Assembly: GCA_013003335.1 (NCBI GenBank)
Contig: JABDJT010000530.1
Coordinates: 1-12,347 of the forward strand
Origin: Verrucomicrobiales bacterium
GTDB lineage: Bacteria; Verrucomicrobiota; Verrucomicrobiia; Verrucomicrobiales; DEV007
Reading direction: 5' to 3'
DNA: 12,347 nucleotides
A model generated the notes under the pieces. It was not told the DNA's origin. It did no database searches and saw nothing but the letters and a program-made list of their open reading frames with translations. Positions 6,531-12,347 of the stretch are shown here, one piece after another. Position 1 is the stretch's first letter, and each line of letters starts with the position of its first letter. Both the position numbers and the translations under genes were made by a program.

Positions 6531-9500
6531 GGTCGACTTTTCTGCGAGGAGTTCCCTCAGCGTGGCCGGTTCGACCGGTTTTACCAAGTGATGGTCATAG
6601 CCGGCTTCGCGGGTCTTTTGCCGGTCCTTTTCCTGGCCCCAACCAGTCAAGGCTATGAGATAGGCGTCCTTGCCCCCCGGAAGTGCTCTGATTCTTTTCG
6701 CTGCTTCAATTCCATCCATTTCCGGCATTCCAATATCCATCAGAACAATGGAGTAGGTGTTGTTCTGAAACATTTTCACTGCGTCGGCACCGTCCTTGGC
6801 GGTATCAACGGGGTAGCCTTCCAACTCAAAAAAGAGGGCGAGGGTTTCAGCCGCTGTCTGGTTGTCATCGACTACCAGTACTGTCTGTTTCTCATCCTCA
6901 TGATGCACCAGGGTTCCATTGCCGGCTGATTTTTCGTCTGTATTGTCAATATCCGAATTCGGAGATGGCAATGGTATCGACACGATAAATTTACTTCCCT
7001 GCCCCGGTCCTTCTGATTCCACTTTCACAGACCCATCATGCATTTCGACCAATGATTTAACGAGCGTCAGGCCAATGCCGAGGCCCTGGATTGAGATATC
7101 AGGATTCGAATGGATTTGCGTGAACATATCGAAAATCTGCTCGTGCATTTCCTTCGAAATTCCGTCCCCATTGTCTTCCACGAAAATTTCGACCGAATCC
7201 CGATTGGTTCGGCGGGCTGATAACCGAATTTTACCTCCCTCCGGTGTGTATTTCGCGGCATTGTTCAGCAAGTTTGAAAAAACCTGGGTTAGGCGGTGCC
7301 TGTCCCCGATGAGTTCGATCGACTCTTCCGGTATCTGCACATCCAGTTCGTGGCTCAACTCATCGATGAAAGGGCGGGTTGCTTCGACCGCATCAGCCAA
7401 AACTTTCTGGATGCTGGTCCAGTCAGGCTGCAATTCAAACTTTCCCCTCGTGATTCGTGAAATATCCAAAAGGTCGTCAATCAAGCGGACCATTTGTTCG
7501 GTCTGACGCTCCATGATTTTCCGGACTTTTCGGGATTGCTCCTTGTCATCCGGTGCCATACGCAACACCTCGAGACCTGTGCGAATCGGTGCCAGCGGAT
7601 TGCGAAGTTCGTGAGCTAACGTGGCGAGAAATTCATCCTTTCGACGGTCCGCTTCTTTCAGGGATGCGGCGATTTCCTGTCGTTCTTTTCGCTCCCGATC
7701 CCGTTCGATTACTAAAGCGGCAGTATGCGTCAGCAACTGCACGGTTGCTTCGTCTTCGGAACTCGGTTGATTCGGTTCGGAGTGATAAATCGCAAATGTT
7801 CCGAGAACGGCCCCCTGCGCCGAAAGGATGGGATTTGACCAGCAGGCCCGAAGGTTGAAGCCGAGCGCCAGATCTTTAAAATCTTTCCAAAGCGGATCGG
7901 TTTCAATATCACTCACCACCACCCTTTCTCCGGTGAATGCCGCCGTCCCGCAGGAACCAACCTGGGGGCCGATGCAAACTCCGTCGATCGCAGCATTGTA
8001 TTCATCCGGAAGTGCCGGGGCTGCACAATGCCTCAGCGTTTGCGTCTCTTCGTCCAACAAGAGGATCGAAGCCTTTGCATTACCGGGGGAAAGATCCTCA
8101 ATTACCCGGACAAGGATGTCCATGATCTGTGGAAGCGGTGCGCCATTTACTGCCCGTTCCAGGGCCCGTTTCTGTCCTTCCAGAATGGCGTCGGTCGTCG
8201 CGCGCTGTGAAATATCCCGGAAATACACCTCCAATCCCCCGTCCTTGGAGGGGAATGCCCCGACTTCAAACCATCGTTGCCAGGCATCATAAAAAAAGCG
8301 GAAGTGGACAGGAATCTGCTGCTCCAATGCCTTTCGATAATTTTCCTCAACGATCGTGCCCTTGGTGTCGGGGAATAGCTCGAACATGTTTCGCCCGATC
8401 AATTCCTCCCGGGTCATGTTTATTATCGCCAGTCCCTTGTCGTTCACAGCAGTGTAATGGAAGTCGCCATCGAATGCTACGTATCCCTCGTTGATACTCT
8501 CCAGGACGTTTGCAGTTTCAGCCCGGAGTTCCTCTTCGCGAGCTTGAGCCTTCTGTCTCAGTTTTGCCAATTCCAGAGCTCCGCTGACTCGCGCAACCAA
8601 TTCCTTCGAACTAAAAGGCTTCGTCATGTAGTCATCGGCCCCGGCTGCGATTCCTTCAATCCGCGCCTCTTCTCCTTTCCTGGCAGACACCAGGATCACT
8701 GGAATTCCCGATATATTTGCGTCCGACCGGATCTCGCGCAGCAGTTCAAATCCATCCAGCCCGGGCATCATCACATCCGACAGAACCAAATCCGGAGGGA
8801 CCGATTTGATTAATTCCAAGGCCTTTCTTCCGTCTCCGATCAAGTTCAGATCGTAAGCAGGCGACAAGAGGCGTTCAAAATATTCACGCATATCTGCGTT
8901 GTCATCTATGACGAGAAGACGAGGTCTCGAACCAGTTCGAGCATCTTCGGAAACAGGCAACACACTCGAATGATCTTCAATCTCCGCATTTTTCGACGAA
9001 CCCGGTATCCACCGGAGGGCTTCCTCTACGAATATTCCAGCACTCCCGCCGGATAAACCCGGTGATGCGTCTGCCACAATTCGGCCCTCATCCAGATGTT
9101 CCGACCCATACGGAATCCGGACCGTAAATACAGTTCCCCGACCTTTCTCGCTATCCACTTCGATCGAGCCCTCGTGAAACTGCAGTAATTCTTTGACGAG
9201 GGCCAATCCGATCCCAGACCCCTCCTGCGTCCTTCCCTGGGAGCCTTCCACCCGGTGAAAGCGGTCAAACAGGAACGGAATCTCAGATTTCGGAATCCCG
9301 ATTCCAGTGTCCTCCACTTTGAGGACTGCCGAATTTTCCCCCGAATGCAGCCGCACAGTAATTTTCCCTTCCAATGTGTATTTAAACGCATTGGAAATAA
9401 GATTCAGGACGATCTTCTCCCACATATCGCGATCAACAAACGTGGGTTCGGGGATAAATTGACAATCAATCTCGTACCCCAAACCTGCGCCGTTGATGGT

Positions 9501-10823
9501 TGCCTCAAAACTACTCGCCAAATCCGCAGTCAATTGTGCCAGATCGCACTCTTCAAAGGACGCTTCGACACGACCTGCCTCGATTCTGGAGAAATCCAGG
9601 AGGGTGTTGACCAACTTGAGAAGGCGCCTGGAATTTCGATCGACTGTTTCAATCAGAGAATTGACATCCCCCGAATCTGACTTCTCCGATATCCAATCTC
9701 TCAATTCCTGGAGAGGACCCATGATCAAGGTCAACGGGGTACGGAACTCGTGACTGATGTTGGAAAAAAACGTCGTCTTCGCCCGATCCAGTTCTTCCAG
9801 AGATTGCACCCTCTGCTTTTCCTGTTCGAAGTCCTCTGCGCGGGCGATCCCCGCTGCGATCTGCGACGCAATTAATCGGAGGAATGAAGAATAGTCTTCA
9901 TCGAGAGGGCGGTAAGGATTCAAACCGGCTACCAGAATCCCCGGCCTTTTCACCCGTCCGCCCGCCCCAATCGGAACCATCGCTGCCACATGTGAAACCC
10001 GATCCCACGCCCCCTTCGGAATCACATCAAACTTCTCCGACGGATCCGGGACGACGACGATATCGCCTCCTTGAGTCACTTCAATCACCGGCCACACAGG
10101 CTGATCATTTTCCACATCCAGGAACTCCGGTGCAGCGGGATCTCCTGGCTGAATTCCGGTGTGCCCCGCGAGCCTGAATTTACCGTGCTCCGGAGCCATG
10201 ACATAGATCAACCCAAACGGAAGATCAAAGGGATTGCCCGCGAGCGCTTCAGCACTTCCGCGACAAACTTCTCCAACCGACTCTCCATCCCCACTGGCGA
10301 CTGCCAACTCCCGCAGCAAAGCCAATTCTCGGTCACCAATCTTCCGCCGGGTTTCCTCTGTGCACGCACAAATTATTCCGCCGGTGCCTCCCTGGTCATT
10401 CGGAACCGGGCTGTAAGAAAAGGTGTAGTAGGTCTCCTCCGCAAAACCATGCCGCTTCATGATTAAGAGCAAATCTTCATCAAACGTGCCCTCGTCCTTC
10501 AGAAGGGCCGATTCCGCCCGTGGTCCGATCTCGTCCCAAATCTCCGCCCACAATTCCCGGGCAGGACGGGCGAGAGCGTGCTCTTCTTTTTTCCCGAGGA
10601 TCGGGCGATACGCGTCATTGTAGAGATTGATGAACTCCGCTCCCCACCAAACAAACATTGGCTGCCGACAGGTGAGTACGATTCGCACTGCCGTGATCAA
10701 ACTCCGCTCCCAGTTCTCCGGAGGACCCAATGCGGTATTCTCCCAATCCAGATTCTCCATCCGTTTTCCCATTTCGCCGCCACCAGCGAAAAGATTCGAT
10801 ATCACAGAATTTTGAGAAGACAT
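6528..10823 (-). CDS. Large soluble hybrid histidine kinase with two kinase and two receiver modules
   Basis: 1431 residues with no transmembrane segment, so probably cytoplasmic. Domains in order: an N-terminal PAS-like sensor (about 25-160, LDWENTALGPPENW...VWWGAEFINLYNDAYRPILG); a GAF-like domain (about 165-330); HisKA with H358 in SNISHEFRTP; HATPase with N-box NLISN (474-478) and G-boxes DTGIGIP and GSGIGLALVK; receiver 1 (634-750) with D640/D641, phospho-acceptor D683, S713 and K735; a coiled coil (about 750-775); PAS (about 770-870); GAF (about 890-1040); a second HisKA with H1071 in AHELRNP; a second HATPase with SNLLNN (1183-1188), EDNGDGI and GLGIGLTLVK; and receiver 2 (1313-1430) with D1319/D1320, D1363, T1393 and K1415. 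Every catalytic residue checked is present, so both kinases look active. No DNA-binding output domain and no partner regulator gene is nearby. Signal and target are unknown. The leader before the ATG lacks a Shine-Dalgarno; Met18 or Met22 are possible alternative starts, but the first ATG keeps the whole frame. Confidence 0.95.
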   Translation of the reverse strand: MSSQNSVISNLFAGGGEMGKRMENLDWENTALGPPENWERSLITAVRIVLTCRQPMFVWWGAEFINLYNDAYRPILGKKEEHALARPARELWAEIWDEIGPRAESALLKDEGTFDEDLLLIMKRHGFAEETYYTFSYSPVPNDQGGTGGIICACTEETRRKIGDRELALLRELAVASGDGESVGEVCRGSAEALAGNPFDLPFGLIYVMAPEHGKFRLAGHTGIQPGDPAAPEFLDVENDQPVWPVIEVTQGGDIVVVPDPSEKFDVIPKGAWDRVSHVAAMVPIGAGGRVKRPGILVAGLNPYRPLDEDYSSFLRLIASQIAAGIARAEDFEQEKQRVQSLEELDRAKTTFFSNISHEFRTPLTLIMGPLQELRDWISEKSDSGDVNSLIETVDRNSRRLLKLVNTLLDFSRIEAGRVEASFEECDLAQLTADLASSFEATINGAGLGYEIDCQFIPEPTFVDRDMWEKIVLNLISNAFKYTLEGKITVRLHSGENSAVLKVEDTGIGIPKSEIPFLFDRFHRVEGSQGRTQEGSGIGLALVKELLQFHEGSIEVDSEKGRGTVFTVRIPYGSEHLDEGRIVADASPGLSGGSAGIFVEEALRWIPGSSKNAEIEDHSSVLPVSEDARTGSRPRLLVIDDNADMREYFERLLSPAYDLNLIGDGRKALELIKSVPPDLVLSDVMMPGLDGFELLREIRSDANISGIPVILVSARKGEEARIEGIAAGADDYMTKPFSSKELVARVSGALELAKLRQKAQAREEELRAETANVLESINEGYVAFDGDFHYTAVNDKGLAIINMTREELIGRNMFELFPDTKGTIVEENYRKALEQQIPVHFRFFYDAWQRWFEVGAFPSKDGGLEVYFRDISQRATTDAILEGQKRALERAVNGAPLPQIMDILVRVIEDLSPGNAKASILLLDEETQTLRHCAAPALPDEYNAAIDGVCIGPQVGSCGTAAFTGERVVVSDIETDPLWKDFKDLALGFNLRACWSNPILSAQGAVLGTFAIYHSEPNQPSSEDEATVQLLTHTAALVIERDRERKERQEIAASLKEADRRKDEFLATLAHELRNPLAPIRTGLEVLRMAPDDKEQSRKVRKIMERQTEQMVRLIDDLLDISRITRGKFELQPDWTSIQKVLADAVEATRPFIDELSHELDVQIPEESIELIGDRHRLTQVFSNLLNNAAKYTPEGGKIRLSARRTNRDSVEIFVEDNGDGISKEMHEQIFDMFTQIHSNPDISIQGLGIGLTLVKSLVEMHDGSVKVESEGPGQGSKFIVSIPLPSPNSDIDNTDEKSAGNGTLVHHEDEKQTVLVVDDNQTAAETLALFFELEGYPVDTAKDGADAVKMFQNNTYSIVLMDIGMPEMDGIEAAKRIRALPGGKDAYLIALTGWGQEKDRQKTREAGYDHHLVKPVEPATLRELLAEKST

Positions 10824-10851
10824 TGGGGAGGAGGTGCTTCCACTTCATTTC

Positions 10852-10880
10852 ATTTTCTCTTAGATTCCGAAAGGAATCAA
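10852..10880 (-). promoter_or_regulatory. Candidate kinase promoter with embedded palindrome
   Basis: On the minus strand TTGATT (10880-10875) and GAAAAT (10857-10852) are 17 bp apart, each matching 4 of 6 bases of the sigma-70 -35 and -10 consensus. Transcription would start about 22 nt before the kinase ATG. The palindrome GATTCC-GAAA-GGAATC (10863-10878) overlaps the -35 box and spacer, where a repressor site would sit. On the plus strand the same sequence would make an RNA hairpin with a GAAA loop just before the ATG at 10883, covering its AAGGA. Both readings are inference. Confidence 0.35.
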
Positions 10881-10882
10881 GC

Positions 10883-10912
10883 ATGCCATTCATTCCATTC
10901 CAGCCCTCGTGA
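10883..10912 (+). CDS. Possible 9-residue leader peptide upstream of the methyltransferase
   Basis: ATG at 10883, with AAAGGAA at 10870-10876 as a reasonable ribosome-binding site, encodes MPFIPFQPS and stops at TGA (10910-10912). It is in the same frame as the methyltransferase, whose TTG start follows 3 nt after the stop. This could be a leader peptide with termination-reinitiation, the true start of a gene carrying a nonsense codon, or chance. Confidence 0.3.
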   Translation: MPFIPFQPS

Positions 10913-10915
10913 TCG

Positions 10916-11701
10916 TTGAATATTTTCGAATACAACCGCAACGCGTGGAACGCCCAATCCACTGAAGGATGCCGCTGGTCCACCCCTTTCGATGACGAGG
11001 TCATTCAGCAAGCCAAAAACGGCACCTGGTCGGTCGTTCTGACTCCCAACAAACCGGTTCCACGGAACTGGTTTCCCGATTCCCTGGAAGATGTCGACCT
11101 TCTGGCTCTGGCCTCCGGAGGTGGACAACAAGTGCCGGTTTTGGCGGCTGCAGGTGCGAATGTAACCTCGTTCGACGCCTCCGACGTTCAGCTTGAAAAA
11201 GATGCTGAAACTTGCGCGAAAAACGGACTCGAAATCGAAACGATCCAGGGGAATATGGCCGATCTATCAGCCTTCGCCGACGAATCATTCGATTTAATCT
11301 TCAATCCCGTTTCCAATGTGTTTGCCGAGAACCTCGAACCGGTCTGGCGGGAATGTGCGCGGGTGCTACGGCCTGGTGGACGATTGCTTTGCGGATTCCT
11401 AAACCCGGCATTTTACCTGTTCGACCATGAACTTGCGGAGGAAACCGGCGAACTGAAAATCATTCACCGGCTTCCTTACTCCGATCTCGAGTCGACCGTG
11501 ACCGAACCCCTTTCCGCCCAACTCGAGGCACAACTCAGCTTGGAATTCAGCCATAGCCTCGAAACCCAGATCGGCGGCCAATGTTCGGCCGGACTGGCTG
11601 TAACCGGTTTTTTCGAGGACGACTGGGACAAAGAATCCACCGCCCTGCAGGGTTGGTTTCCGCTGTATTGCGCAACGAGATCAACCAAACTCGAAATCTA
11701 G
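10916..11701 (+). CDS. Class I SAM-dependent methyltransferase
   Basis: 261 residues. Motif I is DLLALASGGGQQ (61-72), the glycine-rich SAM-binding loop; the acidic residue after strand 2 is D87 in VTSFDASD; GNMADLSAF (112-120), FDLIFNPVSN (125-134) and the post-motif VLRPGGRLLCGFLNP (150-164) complete the Rossmann methyltransferase pattern. The N-terminus FEYNRNAWN...TPNKPVPRNWFP is typical of a widespread family whose substrate is unknown, so a specific function cannot be given. The start is taken as TTG at 10916: the codon two before it is a stop, there is no other start nearby in frame, and the product then begins MNIFEYNR, as expected for the family. No Shine-Dalgarno lies directly before the TTG; the good one belongs to the ATG at 10883. 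The gene is divergent from the kinase, 92 bp away, and ends with TAG. Confidence 0.9.
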   Translation: MNIFEYNRNAWNAQSTEGCRWSTPFDDEVIQQAKNGTWSVVLTPNKPVPRNWFPDSLEDVDLLALASGGGQQVPVLAAAGANVTSFDASDVQLEKDAETCAKNGLEIETIQGNMADLSAFADESFDLIFNPVSNVFAENLEPVWRECARVLRPGGRLLCGFLNPAFYLFDHELAEETGELKIIHRLPYSDLESTVTEPLSAQLEAQLSLEFSHSLETQIGGQCSAGLAVTGFFEDDWDKESTALQGWFPLYCATRSTKLEI

Positions 11702-11770
11702 AAAAAAACAGGCCATTGACCCCTAAGATTTGGGGAAATTCGAACGTAATGATAAAACGCGATCGATTTC

Positions 11771-11813
11771 CGAACCAACAGGGTTGGTCTACCGAACATA
11801 CCCTGTTGAATCG
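11771..11813 (+). repeat. 43-nt palindromic repeat, copy 2
   Basis: Same element as the block after leuS, in opposite orientation, 37 of 43 positions identical. The 9-bp arms CAACAGGGT (11776-11784) and ACCCTGTTG (11800-11808) and the 15-nt loop length are fully conserved; the differences fall in the loop or just outside the arms. It lies 69 nt after the methyltransferase stop. It also contains ACCAAC-AGG-GTTGGT (11774-11788), an alternative 6-bp hairpin that competes with the long one. Confidence 0.8.
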
Positions 11814-11907
11814 AAAAGGTTGATTGTGGTAATTTTTTTGGATTTCGTTCTTGTAATAAAGGTTGAAATTTAATAAAACTTAACCGAAGGAAACTATTTC
11901 CAACTTT

Positions 11908-11936
11908 TTGTTGACTTTTTTTTGAACGAATATATC
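11908..11936 (+). promoter_or_regulatory. Candidate distal promoter of the sigma-factor gene
   Basis: TTGTTG (11908-11913) and TATATC (11931-11936) are 17 bp apart. A better -35 hexamer, TTGACT at 11911-11916, overlaps it but leaves only 14 bp. The AT-rich block upstream could act as an UP element. Transcription would begin near 11943 and give a leader of about 200 nt before the ATG at 12142. Confidence 0.4.
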
Positions 11937-11961
11937 ACGCGAGCGTCAAAGCAATCTGACA

Positions 11962-12065
11962 ACGAGTACTGTGAGTGAAGGCGGACTTAAAAAACCGGCC
12001 CCAACAAACTAAGAGATATCGCAATATGCGAACTAGCGGCTGGCCTCCTCATTTCTCGTCTTTTT
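11962..12065 (+). ncRNA. Possible structured leader RNA or small RNA
   Basis: Three nested pairings were found by eye: closing stem ACGAG (11962-11966) with CTCGT (12055-12059); middle stem CCGGCC (11995-12000) with GGCTGG (12038-12043), one G-U pair; apical hairpin TCGCA-ATA-TGCGA (12019-12031). A T5 run (12061-12065) follows one base after the closing stem. Together with the promoter-like site just upstream this fits a roughly 120-nt RNA with a terminator-like end, or an attenuator/5' UTR element of the sigma gene. I do not recognise it as tmRNA, 6S, SRP RNA or a known riboswitch. Stems of 5-6 bp can occur by chance. Confidence 0.3.
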
Positions 12066-12106
12066 GAAACACGCAAGCGGGTGTCACAAAACCGTATGCC
12101 TGTGCG

Positions 12107-12112
12107 TATACT
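12107..12112 (+). promoter_or_regulatory. -10-like hexamer proximal to the sigma gene
   Basis: TATACT matches the -10 consensus at five of six positions and lies 29 nt before the ATG, giving a start site near 12119. No good -35 is present at the right distance (GTGTCA at 12081-12086 is 20 bp away). Confidence 0.35.
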
Positions 12113-12141
12113 ACTTACCCAACACATAACCACTCGATAAG

Positions 12142-12347
12142 ATGGCTAACTTAGAAATGGACGGCGGAATCAAGATTTACCTTCGGGAGATCGGCAAAAC
12201 CGATCTGCTCACCCGGGAAGAAGAAGTAGAGCTTGCTGACCGTATCAAACGCGGGGACAAAGAAGCGCGTGCCCACATGATCAAGGCAAACCTTCGCCTC
12301 GTGGTGAAGATCGCGCAGGACTAGGCCAATTACGGCCTGCCTCTTCT
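12142..12347 (+). CDS. Sigma-70 family RNA polymerase sigma factor, N-terminal part, with in-frame TAG
   Basis: The reading frame starts MANLEMDGGIKIYLREIG, the sigma region 1.2 signature (about residues 9-40, YLREIG...LLTREEEVELADRIKRG), and continues into region 2.1, ARAHMIKANLRLVVKIAQD. It selects promoters for core RNA polymerase; the short N-terminus without region 1.1 resembles group 2 or compact primary sigma factors. The frame meets TAG at 12322-12324, yet continues in the same frame as ANYGLPLL to the window edge, exactly the sequence expected after a conserved Tyr (DYxNYGLPL pattern). A single base change, TAC or TAT to TAG, explains this. The gene is therefore either interrupted by a nonsense mutation, affected by a base-call error, or read through. 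TAG is the apparent true stop of leuS and the methyltransferase gene here, which argues against general amber recoding. The ribosome-binding site is weak (GATAAG directly before ATG). The 3' end lies outside the window. Confidence 0.88.

Larger units (their letters stand above)
11702..12141. other. 440-bp non-coding region, largely AT-rich
   Basis: No convincing ORF on either strand. From the left it holds a weak CCCC/GGGG hairpin (11720-11735), the repeat copy at 11771-11813, a very AT-rich block (about 11824-11935) with several T-runs, a promoter-like site at its end, a possible structured RNA (11962-12065) and a second -10-like hexamer before the sigma gene. This is long for the window, where other gaps are about 4-120 bp, and suggests a complex control region for the sigma factor. 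Confidence 0.6.

Noticed and set aside
6919..7506. 195-residue plus-strand open frame
   Set aside because: It is antisense to the second kinase module, which has clear HisKA/HATPase motifs; the product is Ser/Pro-rich with no family resemblance.
10825..10836. Strong Shine-Dalgarno-like GGGGAGGAGGTG on the plus strand
   Set aside because: No start codon lies at a suitable distance and it overlaps the 5' leader of the minus-strand kinase gene, so it is probably a coincidence.
11720..11735. CCCC-TAAGATTT-GGGG hairpin after the methyltransferase gene as terminator
   Set aside because: Only four base pairs and no T-run afterwards.
11771..11813. Both repeat copies can be translated as a similar peptide (NQQGW..E.TLL.R)
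   Set aside because: The frames are short or antisense, most differences change amino acids, and the conserved part is the inverted repeat. DNA or RNA structure explains it better.

Overview
The window looks like chromosomal DNA of a free-living Gram-negative bacterium, most likely a member of the Verrucomicrobiota. This assignment is inferred from remembered protein character: the short group-1/2-type sigma factor N-terminus, the Pec_lyase-family enzyme, the LeuRS type, weak Shine-Dalgarno sites and moderate-to-high GC. No search was run. No tRNA, rRNA, CRISPR array, transposase or integrase was seen.

Layout. (1) 2-700, plus strand: the 3' end of an M42-like metallopeptidase gene, cut by the window edge. 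(2) 788-3337: a complete leucyl-tRNA synthetase gene, leuS. (3) 3338-3456: a spacer holding copy 1 of a 43-nt palindromic repeat and a small UUCG hairpin. (4) 3457-6507: a tight three-gene operon. It encodes a membrane FMN-binding/Fe-S protein of the NosR/NirI type, a small exported protein with a GspG-like look, and an exported Pec_lyase-family (PL10-like) protein. The first two genes overlap by ATGA and the third starts 4 nt after the second. (5) 6528-10823, minus strand: a very large soluble hybrid histidine kinase with two kinase modules and two receiver domains, convergent with the lyase gene. (6) 10824-10915: a 92-bp divergent intergenic region with a palindrome and a possible leader peptide. 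(7) 10916-11701: a class I SAM-dependent methyltransferase. (8) 11702-12141: about 440 bp of AT-rich non-coding DNA with copy 2 of the repeat, promoter-like sites and a possible structured RNA. (9) 12142 to the end: the N-terminal part of a sigma-70 family factor, interrupted by an in-frame TAG.

How the genes relate. Housekeeping functions (leuS, the sigma factor, the peptidase) flank a possible surface/periplasm operon and a large cytoplasmic signalling protein. Gene spacing gives good evidence that the redox protein, pilin-like protein and lyase are co-expressed, but a functional link between them is only inferred. The kinase has no adjacent response-regulator gene, so its output must come from its own receiver domains or act elsewhere.

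Most notable: a 43-nt palindromic repeat found twice in inverted orientation (37/43 identical), each copy shortly after a stop codon; an amber codon replacing a normally conserved tyrosine in the sigma factor; and a possible structured leader upstream of that gene.
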